From Faecalicatena_A orotica (GTDB lineage Bacteria > Bacillota > Clostridia > Lachnospirales > Lachnospiraceae): a stretch of 64,000 nucleotides of DNA. Location: assembly GCF_040545875.1 (NCBI RefSeq), contig NZ_JBEPMR010000011.1. One strand, written 5' to 3'. A program made the translations under genes and the position numbers. Below are positions 33,921 through 43,173 of this stretch, piece after piece (the first letter of the stretch is position 1; every line of letters begins with the position of its first letter). A model generated the notes under the pieces. It ran no database searches. It was not told the origin of the DNA and saw only the letters and a program-made list of their open reading frames with translations.

Positions 33921-35159
33921 ATGCATTACGAAGCGGAATTAATTTTTTTCAGAAAACTTTTAAGAAATTTTCACCTGAATACAAATATTTTAAATTCAAG
34001 TGAACCTGACATCCCTGTATTCGACTCAGGCCTTAGAAAGCTGATCTATTCTGAATCCGACTATTCCAGACTATTCCATGAACGTCTGGCCGATACGAAG
34101 CCCAATACCATTTACCGCGTTTCTGATGAATATCTGTGCAGTTATATCTTTTTCAGGCTGCCGGAGACAGAGGGAGACCAATGTCTGATCATAGGTCCGT
34201 ATACACAGGTGGAACATCCACTCCGTGTTATATTGAACTGTGCCGAAAAACTTTCCATTCCGTCTTCACTGTTCCCGCAGCTGGAAAAGTATTACTCGGA
34301 TCTGCCCCTGATTCCTGACGAAAGTACAATCTTTGCCCTTGTAAATACCTTCGGGGAAACTATCTGGGGAAGTCTGGATCATTTCTCTGTGGAATATATC
34401 GAGCGCAGCCTTCCGCAGGATTATGAGCCGGTTGCCTCCAGACCTGATTTTAAGGACACTGAGGAACCGCTTATCAGCATGCAGATCATGGAAGAACGGT
34501 ATGCCGCTGAAAACAGGATGATACAGGCAGTTTCACAGGGACTTGTACATAAAGCCGAAATGATGATCTCTAACACGGCAAACCAGGGAATGGAAGACCG
34601 GATAGCCGACCCGGTCCGCAATCTGAAAAATTACTGTATCATTTTAAAAACGCTTCTAAGGAAAGGGGCCGAAGCCGGAGCCGTACACCCACTCCATATT
34701 GACAGTCTTACTTCTAAATTTGCAAAGAAGATTGAATTGATCCATTCCCCGGAGGAAGCATATGCCTTAAATCAGGAAATGGTGAGAAAATACTGCCTGC
34801 TTGTTAAAAACCATTCCATGAAGGGGTACTCTCTTCTTATTAGAAAGGTTCTGACCAGAATCGATTCTGACCTCACCGCGGACTTAAGCCTCAAGACACA
34901 GGCCGACCTTCTGAATGTGAATGCAAGCTACCTTTCTACATTATTTAAGAAAGAAACCGGAGTTACCCTGACCGATTACGTGAGCCGGAAACGTGTGGAA
35001 CATGCAGTCTTCCTTCTAAATTCCACAGATATGCAGATACAGACAATCGCACAGTACTGCGGTATCCCGGATGTAAACTACTTTACGAAAACGTTTAAAA
35101 AATATGTGCAGAAGACGCCAAAAGAATACCGCGAAAGCGTAGCGCCTTACTCAGCGTAG
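33921..35159 (+). CDS. AraC-family regulator of the glucuronide genes
   Basis: Product of 412 residues, ATG after AAGGAGGAATTTT. The N-terminal 290 residues have no clear cupin and may be a helical/PAS-like sensor (YRVSDEYLCSYIFFRLPETEG). The last 100 residues are the AraC DNA-binding pair: LSLKTQADLLNVNASYLSTLFKKE and CGIPDVNYFTKTFKKYVQKTPKEY. Cytoplasmic, no TM. Placed between divergent uidA-symporter and a downstream GH2 gene, it is the natural candidate activator for both, with a glucuronide or uronate as effector. Confidence 0.9.
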   Translation: MHYEAELIFFRKLLRNFHLNTNILNSSEPDIPVFDSGLRKLIYSESDYSRLFHERLADTKPNTIYRVSDEYLCSYIFFRLPETEGDQCLIIGPYTQVEHPLRVILNCAEKLSIPSSLFPQLEKYYSDLPLIPDESTIFALVNTFGETIWGSLDHFSVEYIERSLPQDYEPVASRPDFKDTEEPLISMQIMEERYAAENRMIQAVSQGLVHKAEMMISNTANQGMEDRIADPVRNLKNYCIILKTLLRKGAEAGAVHPLHIDSLTSKFAKKIELIHSPEEAYALNQEMVRKYCLLVKNHSMKGYSLLIRKVLTRIDSDLTADLSLKTQADLLNVNASYLSTLFKKETGVTLTDYVSRKRVEHAVFLLNSTDMQIQTIAQYCGIPDVNYFTKTFKKYVQKTPKEYRESVAPYSA

Positions 35160-35289
35160 ATATTAGGGAATGCGCAAAAATATTACGATATTTCATAATA
35201 ATTCTACTCACAGCTTTCGTTCTGAAATGCTAGAATAGCCATAAATAAGATTATAAAAATTGTTAACAATAGTAAATGGAGGAAATGAA
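35160..35289 (+). promoter_or_regulatory. Leader of the second GH2 gene with a 12-bp palindrome
   Basis: ATTGTTAACAAT at 35259-35270 is a perfect 12-base palindrome placed just before the GGAGG of the GH2 gene, suitable as an operator or hairpin base. No clear terminator separates it from the regulator, so read-through is possible. Confidence 0.35.
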
Positions 35290-37560
35290 ATGCGAAATTA
35301 CATGAAATTAGAAACAAACTGGCTTTTTACAAAGGAACCGCAGACAGATGTTCCTGTTACACTTAATGAAAGCTGGGAGACTGTTACCCTGCCGCATTCC
35401 TGGAACCGGTATGACGGACAGGATGGCAAAGCTGACTTCTACCGGGGAAAGTGCTGGTATGTAAAGGAACTGGATCTAGCCGGAAGAAAACCCGCAGCAC
35501 GTGTATATGTGGAAGTCCCGGCTGCTTCTTCTGCCTGCGAAGTCTATATAAATGGTCAGAAAGCAGTGGAACACGAAGGCGGATACAGCCTCTTCCGCGC
35601 TGATATTACGTCCTATCTGAAAGATAAGGAAAACATATTATCCATCATGGTAAACAACGAGCATCAGGACCAGATCTATCCGCAGATGGCAGACTTCACA
35701 TTCTACGGCGGCCTGTACCGGGGTGTCAATCTGATTTACGTGCCTGAGACACATTTCGATCTGGATTATTACGGCTCACAGGGGCTCATTGTATCCTCTT
35801 CCATTACAGGAGAAAAACAGGCAAAAGTAACGCTGCATGCTTATGTGGAAAATCCGGGAGAAAGTGATCAGGTTCTTTTTACCATCTATGACCAGGATAA
35901 AAAAGAAACAGCGGTAATCTCAAGGCCTGCCGAAAAAGATACTGCCGCCGAAATTACATTGACAGACATCCATCTGTGGCAGGGTGTGGAAGATCCGTAT
36001 CTCTACGGTGTAGAAGCATTATTGGTGCGTCATAATGAAGTATTGGACGAGGTACACACAAGGCATGGTTTCCGTAAATTTTCCGTAGATCCCCAGAAAG
36101 GGTTCTATCTGAATGGAGTCCTCACTCCTCTGCGCGGTGTATCCCGTCATCAGGACCGTCTGGATCTTGGAAACGCACTGACTTACAAAGAGCATTTAGA
36201 AGATGCACAGCTTATCCGGGAACTCGGGGCCAACACAATCCGTCTGGCACATTATCAGCATAGTCAGGACTTTTATGATATCTGCGATGAAATGGGATTC
36301 GTAATCTGGGCGGAGATACCGTTTATCTCTTCCATGAACCCGCTTCCGGCAGCGCATGAAAACTGTATCAGCCAGATGAAGGAGCTGATCTTCCAGAATT
36401 ATAACCACGCCAGCATCTGTTTCTGGGGAATCTCCAACGAGATTACAATCGGAGGCGACTCCAATCCTCAGCTGACAGAAAACTTAAAAGACCTGAACCG
36501 CCTTGTACATGAACTGGACCCGGGCCGTCTTTCCACGATGGCACAGGTTTCCCAGCTCTCTATGGAGGACGAGCAGAACCAGATCACAGACGTACTCAGC
36601 TACAACCATTATTTCGGATGGTATCAGGGAAAAATGACAGACAATGAGAAATGGCTGGATGCTTTCCACGCGATGCATCCCGGACGTGCGCTCGGTATTT
36701 CGGAGTATGGCTGTGAAGGAATCATTACGTATCACAATGACGATCCTAAAGCTGGTGATTACAGCGAAGAATATCAGGCACTGTACCATGAACACATGGT
36801 GAAAATAATCAATGAACGCCCCTGGCTGTGGGCAACACACATCTGGAACATGTTCGACTTCGGCTGCGACGCCAGAGATGAAGGCGGCGTAGCAGGACGG
36901 AATAACAAGGGGCTTGTCACACTGGACCGCAAGGTTAAGAAAGACATCTTCTACCTGTACCAGTCATACTGGAGCAAGAACCCGGTACTGCATATCTGCA
37001 GCAAGCGCTATGCAAAGCGGGCACAGGATAAGATTACAGTTAAAATATACAGTAACAGCCCGGAAGTTGAATTATTCGCAGACGGCGTACTGGTTGAAAA
37101 GAGATCGGCCGACCATGTATTTGTCTTTGAAAACGTCAGCCTGAATGACGGATTTACAACAATTACAGCAAAAGCCGGCGGACTTACAGATACTACCTGT
37201 TTCGAAAAAGTAACCGAGCCGTATGCACCTTACGTACTGGTTGAAGACGAATCCGATACAGGTGTAACAAACTGGTTCGATGATGTTGACGTAACCCAGA
37301 AACGTCCTTTAACCTTTGATGAAGCGTATTTCTCCATTAAAGATACGATGAACGACATCCTTAAAAATGATGAAGCAAGCTCAGTACTCGTCAATTCCAT
37401 CAGCAGTATGATGGGCATGAAGCTGAAAAAATCCATGCTTGCAATCATGGGCAGCCAGACTTTGGAAGGAATGAGTTCAAAACTTCCCGCAAAGGAAGGA
37501 GTCGACGGGGAGGCAATTATCTCCTATATCAATTCAGAACTGCAGAAAATCAAGAAATAA
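35290..37560 (+). CDS. GH2 beta-galactosidase/beta-glucuronidase-like enzyme with C-terminal extension
   Basis: Product of 756 residues from the ATG at 35290, after GGAGGAAATGAA; a TTG 30 bases earlier is not credible. GH2 layout with acid/base Glu384 (WGISNEI) and nucleophile Glu472 (GISEYGCEG). The barrel end reads GRNNKGLVTLDR (536-547), an N-x-K-G that occurs in glucuronidases and in many beta-galactosidases, so it does not settle specificity. After a beta domain (ITVKIYSNSPEVELFADG) there is a tail of about 80 residues rich in helices (MMGMKLKKSMLAIMGS) that is not standard for GH2. No signal peptide. Context suggests beta-glucuronides or beta-galacturonides. Confidence 0.85.
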   Translation: MRNYMKLETNWLFTKEPQTDVPVTLNESWETVTLPHSWNRYDGQDGKADFYRGKCWYVKELDLAGRKPAARVYVEVPAASSACEVYINGQKAVEHEGGYSLFRADITSYLKDKENILSIMVNNEHQDQIYPQMADFTFYGGLYRGVNLIYVPETHFDLDYYGSQGLIVSSSITGEKQAKVTLHAYVENPGESDQVLFTIYDQDKKETAVISRPAEKDTAAEITLTDIHLWQGVEDPYLYGVEALLVRHNEVLDEVHTRHGFRKFSVDPQKGFYLNGVLTPLRGVSRHQDRLDLGNALTYKEHLEDAQLIRELGANTIRLAHYQHSQDFYDICDEMGFVIWAEIPFISSMNPLPAAHENCISQMKELIFQNYNHASICFWGISNEITIGGDSNPQLTENLKDLNRLVHELDPGRLSTMAQVSQLSMEDEQNQITDVLSYNHYFGWYQGKMTDNEKWLDAFHAMHPGRALGISEYGCEGIITYHNDDPKAGDYSEEYQALYHEHMVKIINERPWLWATHIWNMFDFGCDARDEGGVAGRNNKGLVTLDRKVKKDIFYLYQSYWSKNPVLHICSKRYAKRAQDKITVKIYSNSPEVELFADGVLVEKRSADHVFVFENVSLNDGFTTITAKAGGLTDTTCFEKVTEPYAPYVLVEDESDTGVTNWFDDVDVTQKRPLTFDEAYFSIKDTMNDILKNDEASSVLVNSISSMMGMKLKKSMLAIMGSQTLEGMSSKLPAKEGVDGEAIISYINSELQKIKK

Positions 37561-37571
37561 GAAGACCATAT

Positions 37572-37610
37572 AAAACAAGGGGGGCCGGAAAATCCGGCAC
37601 CCCCTGTTTT
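37572..37610. terminator. Bidirectional terminator between GH2 gene and uxaC
   Basis: GC-rich stem GGGGGGCCGGA / TCCGGCACCCCC with short loop, flanked by AAAACA and TGTTTTC, lying 12 bases after the GH2 stop and 22 bases beyond the uxaC stop. It can end both convergent transcripts. Confidence 0.85.
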
Positions 37611-37631
37611 CATTGCTGCTTTTTCTATTTT

Positions 37632-39044
37632 TTAGATCTCTAAGTCAAATCCGAAATATCTCACTGCATTGCGATAGGATATTCCCTTTACAATCTTCTC
37701 CAGTGCTGTATAGTCCTCCGGATACTCTCCGTTTTCTACCCAGCCCCCGATCAGCTCACACATGATCCGTCTGAAGTATTCATGCCTTGTGTAAGATAAA
37801 AAGCTTCTGGAATCTGTCAGCATTCCTATGAAGTTTCCAAGAAGGCCCAGATTAGCCAGAGAGATCATCTGCTCTGTCATTCCTGTTTTGTTATCATTAA
37901 ACCACCATGCACTTCCCTGCTGAATCTTTCCGACTGCTGAAGAATTCTGGAAGCATCCGATGATTGTACCGATAGAGGCATTATCTGTCGGGTTCAGAGA
38001 ATAGAGGACTGTCTTCGGAAGTTCATCCGTCTTAGCAAGGGCATTCAGATAATCTGCCATTTCAGCGGACGGTGCGTAGTTATTAATACAGTCAATTCCT
38101 GCATCTGGTCCCAGAGATTCGAATACCCTCCTGTTGTTGTCACGCTTTACTCCGTAATGTATCTGCATAACCCAGTTCTTTTTATGATATTCTTTTCCCA
38201 TCACAGTCATAAAGGCCGTTTTAAATTTCAGCTCTTCCTGACGGCTTACCGCTTCCCCAGCCAGCCTTTTTGCAAAAATTGTTTCGATTTCCTCGTCAGA
38301 TGCCGGGGCATACATTACGTATTCCAGACTGTGGTCTGATATTCTGCATCCATTTTCCTCAAAGAAATCCAGTCTCTTCTTCAATGCATCTGTCAGTGCT
38401 TTGAAGCTGTTAATTTCCACACCGCTTACTTCACTTAATTTTTTCAGATAGTCCGTGTAGTCCGGTTTTTCCAGATTCATTGCCTTATCCGGGCGCCATG
38501 CCGGAAGTACCTGTACATCAAAACTCTTATCTGAAGCGATCTTCTGATGCCATTCGAGAGAATCAGCGGGATCATCCGTCGTACAGATCAGTGTAACATC
38601 AGACTGTCTGATCAGATTGCGGGCAGTCATATCGTCCTGCGCAAGTTTTTCATTACACAGATTCCAGACTTCCTCTGCTGTCCCGCTGTTCAAATATCCT
38701 GTATATCCAAAGTATTTCTTCAGTTCCAGATGGCTCCAGTGATAGAGGGGGTTTCCGATTGCCATTTCCAGTGTTTCCGCCCATTTCTGGAACTTCTCAC
38801 GGTCTGATGCATCTCCGGTGATGTACTTCTCCTCTACCCCGTTCGAGCGCATCTGGCGCCATTTGTAATGGTCTGCTTCCAGCCATGCCTGCGTAATATT
38901 TTCGAACTTCCTGTCCTCATAGATCTCCTGCGGGCTGATATGGCAGTGGTAATCCAGAACCGGCATTACTTCTGCATACTCATGATAAAGTTTCTTTGCT
39001 GTTTCTGTTGATAACAGAAAATCGTCATCCATGAATTTTTTCAT
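37632..39044 (-). CDS. uxaC: Glucuronate isomerase
   Basis: Product of 470 residues, the normal length, ATG after GGAGAACAGTT. Converts D-glucuronate to D-fructuronate (and galacturonate to tagaturonate). Recognisable elements: FLLSTETAKKLYHEYAEVMPVLDYHCHISPQEI at the start (split here: FLLSTETAKKLYHEYAE then PVLDYHCHISP) with the HCH metal site, then CTTDDPADSLEWH and LTDSRSFLSYTRHEYFRR near the C-terminus. Last gene of uxuA-uxuB-kdgK-uxaC. Feeds on glucuronate released by the neighbouring beta-glucuronidase. Cytoplasmic. Confidence 0.96.
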   Translation of the reverse strand: MKKFMDDDFLLSTETAKKLYHEYAEVMPVLDYHCHISPQEIYEDRKFENITQAWLEADHYKWRQMRSNGVEEKYITGDASDREKFQKWAETLEMAIGNPLYHWSHLELKKYFGYTGYLNSGTAEEVWNLCNEKLAQDDMTARNLIRQSDVTLICTTDDPADSLEWHQKIASDKSFDVQVLPAWRPDKAMNLEKPDYTDYLKKLSEVSGVEINSFKALTDALKKRLDFFEENGCRISDHSLEYVMYAPASDEEIETIFAKRLAGEAVSRQEELKFKTAFMTVMGKEYHKKNWVMQIHYGVKRDNNRRVFESLGPDAGIDCINNYAPSAEMADYLNALAKTDELPKTVLYSLNPTDNASIGTIIGCFQNSSAVGKIQQGSAWWFNDNKTGMTEQMISLANLGLLGNFIGMLTDSRSFLSYTRHEYFRRIMCELIGGWVENGEYPEDYTALEKIVKGISYRNAVRYFGFDLEI

Positions 39045-39071
39045 AACTGTTCTCCATTTCTTCTTATATAA

Positions 39072-40097
39072 TTATCTCTTCATCTCACTGTGGTAACCTG
39101 TATTTTCATGATCGTCTATAATATCCTGAATCTCAGTGCGTGTCAGAGACGGCATGTCTCCCGGTATCGTGTTTTTCACCGCACTGCTGGCATTTCCATA
39201 TTTCAATGCCTTTTCACAGTCCCCGTTCTCCGACAGAAGGCCGTAGAGCACACCGGATACATAAGCATCCCCGCTCCCGATCCGGTCCACCACCTCGATA
39301 TTTTTGTATGGCTTCTCCTCATAGTAACGGTCTTTCCCTGCGTCATAGATTACAGATGTAAAGCTGTGGACTTTTGGACTGTGGACTGTTCTTTGAGTCG
39401 ATGCAATGACTGATATCGGGTAGTCCCGCGCAAAACTCTTCATGATCGTTTTGACATCCCCTTCCTTGCCGAATGTCAGTCTTGCAGTATCTTCCGAGCA
39501 GAAGAAGATATCTACATATGGCAGTATGCCTTCGATACATTCTCTTGCTTCCTCACCTGTCCACAGGTTTCCCCTGAAATTCACATCAAAGGAGATCAGT
39601 GTCCCGTGTTCTTTAAAACGTTTGATCATTTCCACGCCAGTCTTACGGCACAGCCCGCTGAGTGCCAGTGTAATCCCGGATGTGTGGAAACAGCGTGCCG
39701 CCTCGTAGATTTCTTTTGGAAATTCATCAGCCGTAATGCGGGTCATTGACGAGTGCTGTCTGTCGTATACGACTCCCGGCTTTCTCGGGTAAGCGCCATT
39801 CTCATAGTAGTAGACACCAAGTCTGGCGTCCCTGCCGGTGTCATAAACGAGATAATCATCGCTGACCCCGCTGAACCTGATTTTATTTTTTGCGAAAATG
39901 CCGATGCTCGTATCCGGTATCCTTGAAATAATACCGGATCTCAGGCCAAGCAGAGATACCCCGGAAGCGACATTGAGTTCCGCGCCCCCTACCTGCTTCT
40001 GAAAGGCATCCCCCCTGACAATCCGTTCATTATCCGGCGGTGATAGTCTCAGCAGTATCTCGCCGAGTGCTAACAGGTCAAACTCTTTTTTCTGCAT
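39072..40097 (-). CDS. kdgK: 2-keto-3-deoxygluconate kinase (PfkB family)
   Basis: Product of 341 residues, ATG after AAGGAGGGATTGG. Phosphorylates KDG to KDPG. PfkB fold: GGAELNVASGVSLLGL near 37-52 (substrate-binding Gly-Gly) and the C-terminal anion-hole/base motif DRIGSGDAYVSGVLYG. It begins 98 bases after the uxuB stop and ends 27 bases before uxaC, as part of the hexuronate operon. The KDPG aldolase needed to finish the route is not in this window. Confidence 0.92.
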   Translation of the reverse strand: MQKKEFDLLALGEILLRLSPPDNERIVRGDAFQKQVGGAELNVASGVSLLGLRSGIISRIPDTSIGIFAKNKIRFSGVSDDYLVYDTGRDARLGVYYYENGAYPRKPGVVYDRQHSSMTRITADEFPKEIYEAARCFHTSGITLALSGLCRKTGVEMIKRFKEHGTLISFDVNFRGNLWTGEEARECIEGILPYVDIFFCSEDTARLTFGKEGDVKTIMKSFARDYPISVIASTQRTVHSPKVHSFTSVIYDAGKDRYYEEKPYKNIEVVDRIGSGDAYVSGVLYGLLSENGDCEKALKYGNASSAVKNTIPGDMPSLTRTEIQDIIDDHENTGYHSEMKR

Positions 40098-40137
40098 CCA
40101 ATCCCTCCTTCATACAATCGCTGTTCCTTTGAATAAA

Positions 40138-40158
40138 GCTGCCACTTAAAGTGACAGC
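40138..40158 (-). promoter_or_regulatory. Small hairpin in the uxuB-kdgK gap
   Basis: GCTGCCACTT/AAGTGACAGC inverted repeat (one mismatch, no real loop) in the 98-base gap, followed on the minus strand by TTTATTC. It may act as a weak attenuator or RNA-stability element lowering kdgK-uxaC relative to uxuAB. Confidence 0.4.
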
Positions 40159-40195
40159 CTCATTCCATGCAATACAACCTGATAGTTCTCCGTCC

Positions 40196-41809
40196 CTATT
40201 TCACGTATTTATTCAACACCCCGCGCACTGCCCCTGTTCCGGCAATCATTTCGCGGAAGTATCCGCAGACTTTATCAGCCATGCCGATTTCGAATAAGTT
40301 CACGCCAAAGATCTTCTCATTTTCCAGAACCGGCTTCAGTGCAGACTCAACGTCAGCATCTTCACCAAGTCTGAACCCTGTGACATACGGGCATACCGTA
40401 TCCAGAAGCGGGTCAGGGCTTAATTCGAATGTATTTCCGTTATCATCTACTGCCATCAGATAGCGCAGCCATCCTGCAAATACAAGGGGAATCAGTTTTA
40501 GGTCACCTGTATTTCGTTCAGGGGATGCCTCATACGCTTTGATTGTCTCCCCATAACGGATTGCAAGCTTCTGTGAAGTATCTGTTGCAATTCTCTGCGG
40601 TGTGTCAGGCATAAACGGATTCGGGATACGCACATTGATTACAGTATCAATAAATTCTTTTGGATCCAGAACACCCGGATTAATAACAACAGGCAGTCCT
40701 TCTGTATATCCGATGCCCTCAACCAGTTTTTTCAGTGTATCATCTTTCATTTCTTTCGAAATCAGATCATATCCGAGTACACATCCGAATACAGCAAGTG
40801 CAGTATGGAGCGGATTCAAGCATGTGCAGACTTTCATTTTCTCAACTTTGTCTACTGTCTCACGTTCCGTGAACATCAGACCGCCCTTTTCCAGCTCAGG
40901 ACGTCCGTTCGGGAAAGCATCCTCGATGACAAGATATTCACATTCCTCTGCATTTACAAATGGTGCAACATATGTGTTTTTAGATGTAACAACAGCTTCC
41001 AGTTCCTCTACGCCGTCCTTTTTCAGGATTTCCTCTACGGAGGCATCCGGGCGCGGTGTGATCTTGTCGATCATGGTCCACGGGAACGTTACTTTCTCTT
41101 TTGTATTGACATATTGAAGGAATCCTTCGTCTGTAAGCGAATTAGCGGTCCATTTTTCCGCAAAAGTATTCACTGCGGCGTACAGCTTATCTCCGTTGTG
41201 TGAACAGTTATCCATACTCACCATAGCGATCGGCTTCCCGCCGTTTTTGTAACGTGTATATAAAAGGGATGCAACTTTACCGATATAGCTTGCCGGCTTC
41301 TCCGGGCCATTCTTGAAATCTGCCTCCACTGCCGGAAGAAGTTCGCCTTTTCCGTTAACGAGGCTGTATCCCTTCTCCGTGATTGTAAAAGTTGCCATCT
41401 GGAGGGAATCTTTGCTGAAGATCTCTCTTAAGCGTCCGAATTCTGCATCATTTTCTGAATCCAGAATGCAGGATTCCATGACACTTCCTACGACTGTTTT
41501 TTCTACACTTCCGTCCGCTTTCAGGGTTACAAGAATGGAATAATCATCATGAGGGCGGTTCATTTTCTCAATGATCTCATAGTCAAATCCCTCTGCCACA
41601 ACCAGACCTCTGTCGAGCGCCCCTTCATTCAGCAGGTTCTGCACTACATTTGCCTGAAATGCGCGGAAGATATTGCCTGCCCCGAAGTGAATCCAGAAAG
41701 GATTTTCTTTTGTAGCCGCCTTTACAGCCTCTCGGTCAAACTTTGGAAGCTGAAACCCTGCTGCTTCCCACTGTGCTTTATTTTCAAGACCTTTTTCATT
41801 TAATTTCAT
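40196..41809 (-). CDS. uxuB: Fructuronate reductase (mannitol dehydrogenase family)
   Basis: Product of 537 residues from the ATG at 41809 with AGGAGCAAGATAG overlapping the end of uxuA. Reduces D-fructuronate to D-mannonate with NADH. The family nucleotide-binding start is IHFGAGNIFRAFQANVV near 30-46, followed by VSMDNCSHNGDKL and the catalytic Lys region VTFPWTMIDKITPRPD. It is about 50 residues longer than the E. coli enzyme, as usual in this Firmicutes subgroup. Directly behind uxuA with 2 bases between. Confidence 0.92.
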   Translation of the reverse strand: MKLNEKGLENKAQWEAAGFQLPKFDREAVKAATKENPFWIHFGAGNIFRAFQANVVQNLLNEGALDRGLVVAEGFDYEIIEKMNRPHDDYSILVTLKADGSVEKTVVGSVMESCILDSENDAEFGRLREIFSKDSLQMATFTITEKGYSLVNGKGELLPAVEADFKNGPEKPASYIGKVASLLYTRYKNGGKPIAMVSMDNCSHNGDKLYAAVNTFAEKWTANSLTDEGFLQYVNTKEKVTFPWTMIDKITPRPDASVEEILKKDGVEELEAVVTSKNTYVAPFVNAEECEYLVIEDAFPNGRPELEKGGLMFTERETVDKVEKMKVCTCLNPLHTALAVFGCVLGYDLISKEMKDDTLKKLVEGIGYTEGLPVVINPGVLDPKEFIDTVINVRIPNPFMPDTPQRIATDTSQKLAIRYGETIKAYEASPERNTGDLKLIPLVFAGWLRYLMAVDDNGNTFELSPDPLLDTVCPYVTGFRLGEDADVESALKPVLENEKIFGVNLFEIGMADKVCGYFREMIAGTGAVRGVLNKYVK

Positions 41810-41811
41810 AA

Positions 41812-42879
41812 CTATCTTGCTCCTTTCTCGATTGCTTCCCATAATCCATTCAGATAAGCTGCCCCTAATGCCCTGTCATACAGTCCGTATCCCGGCATTG
41901 CTACTTCATCCCAGATCATACGTCCGTGGTCTGGCCTGATCGGTCCGGTAAATCCGATCTCATACAGTGCTTTCATGATCTCATACATGTCGAATGTTCC
42001 GTCGCTTGACAGATGTGCCGCCTCTTCGAAATCGGTCGGGCTGTTAAATTTCAGGTTGCGGACATGTGCAAAATGAATTCTCCCTTTCAGTGAACGGATC
42101 ATGTCCGGAAGATCATTCTGCAGGTTTGTTCCATAAGAACCTGAACAGAATGTTACACCATTGTGCGGGTTATCTACCATATTCATCATGCGGTGGATGT
42201 TTGTCTTGTTAATAATGATACGTGGGAGTCCAAAAACGCTCCATGCAGGATCATCCGGGTGGATTGCCATGTTGATATCATATTTATCACATACCGGCAT
42301 GATTCTTTCGAGGAAATACTTCAGGTTTTCAAACAATTTGTCATCGTCGATGTCTTTGTACATTGCAAAAAGGTCTTTTACATGGGCCATACGCTCCGGC
42401 TCCCATCCCGGCATCACAGTTCCGTTCATATCCCCTGCGATGGAGTCAAACATTTTCTCAGGGTCGAGCGCGTCGACTGCCTCCTGTGTGTATGCAAGAA
42501 CAGTAGATCCGTCCGGTCTCACTCTTGCGAGTTCTGTACGTGTCCAGTCAAATACCGGCATGAAATTATAGCATACAAGGTGGATATCTTCTTCACCCAA
42601 GTTCTGTAGTGTTTCGATATAATTGTCAATATACTGGTCGCGGTCAGCTGCCCCTGTCTTGATCGCATCGTGTACATTCACACTCTCGATTCCTGCAACA
42701 TGAAGTCCTGCTGCCTCTACCTCATCTTTCATTGCACGGATGCGTTCCCTGCTCCAGACTTCGCCCGGTGCTGTATCATACAATGTTGTGATCACTCCGG
42801 TTACTCCCGGGATTTGTCTGATCTGTTTCAGTGTTACCGTGTCGAATTTTGAACCGTACCATCTCAATGTCATTTCCAT
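41812..42879 (-). CDS. uxuA: Mannonate dehydratase
   Basis: Product of 355 residues from the ATG at 42879 (AAAGGAGAACAATATT upstream); the longer open frame above it is untranslated leader. Dehydrates D-mannonate to 2-keto-3-deoxygluconate. TIM-barrel with LRWYGSKFDTVTLKQIRQIPGV-type start (family hallmark WYG), MAIHPDDPAWSVFGLPRI, VTFCSGSYG and HFAHVRN metal-site segments, and RPDHGRMIWDE near the C-terminus. First gene of the hexuronate operon. Confidence 0.95.
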   Translation of the reverse strand: MEMTLRWYGSKFDTVTLKQIRQIPGVTGVITTLYDTAPGEVWSRERIRAMKDEVEAAGLHVAGIESVNVHDAIKTGAADRDQYIDNYIETLQNLGEEDIHLVCYNFMPVFDWTRTELARVRPDGSTVLAYTQEAVDALDPEKMFDSIAGDMNGTVMPGWEPERMAHVKDLFAMYKDIDDDKLFENLKYFLERIMPVCDKYDINMAIHPDDPAWSVFGLPRIIINKTNIHRMMNMVDNPHNGVTFCSGSYGTNLQNDLPDMIRSLKGRIHFAHVRNLKFNSPTDFEEAAHLSSDGTFDMYEIMKALYEIGFTGPIRPDHGRMIWDEVAMPGYGLYDRALGAAYLNGLWEAIEKGAR

Positions 42880-43173
42880 AATATTGTTCTCCTTTTTCGT
42901 CCCATTCTGAGGCCTTTTTAGTTCCTTTTGTGCCTGTTCTTTACTTGTTGAGTTTATTATAAATCTTCCCTGAAAAAATCCAATTGGCAGAGTTGTTGTA
43001 TACATTGCAAAAATTGTGAATTGAAGTTTTTTGGCAATTTTTAACACGAAAAATCCTTTGTTCTTCAAAGGAAGTACTTGCAATTTAGTTATAATCGTTG
43101 TAATATATGCATATACTAAACGTAGTTTTTAAAACTACATGCAAGGTTTTCATTTTCTAGGAGGCGTATCATT
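42880..43173. promoter_or_regulatory. Divergent region between uxuA and the hemolysin-III-like gene
   Basis: Contains TTGTATACAT at 42996-43005, close to the TTGTATACAA-type operators of GntR-family hexuronate regulators, and a 17-base palindrome GTAGTTTT-T-AAAACTAC at 43124-43140. No GntR gene lies in the window, so a trans-acting hexuronate repressor is inferred. Confidence 0.4.

Noticed and set aside
42880..43083. N-terminal extension of mannonate dehydratase to 423 residues
   Set aside because: The extra 68 codons lack family similarity; AAGGAGAACAATATT places the start at 42879.
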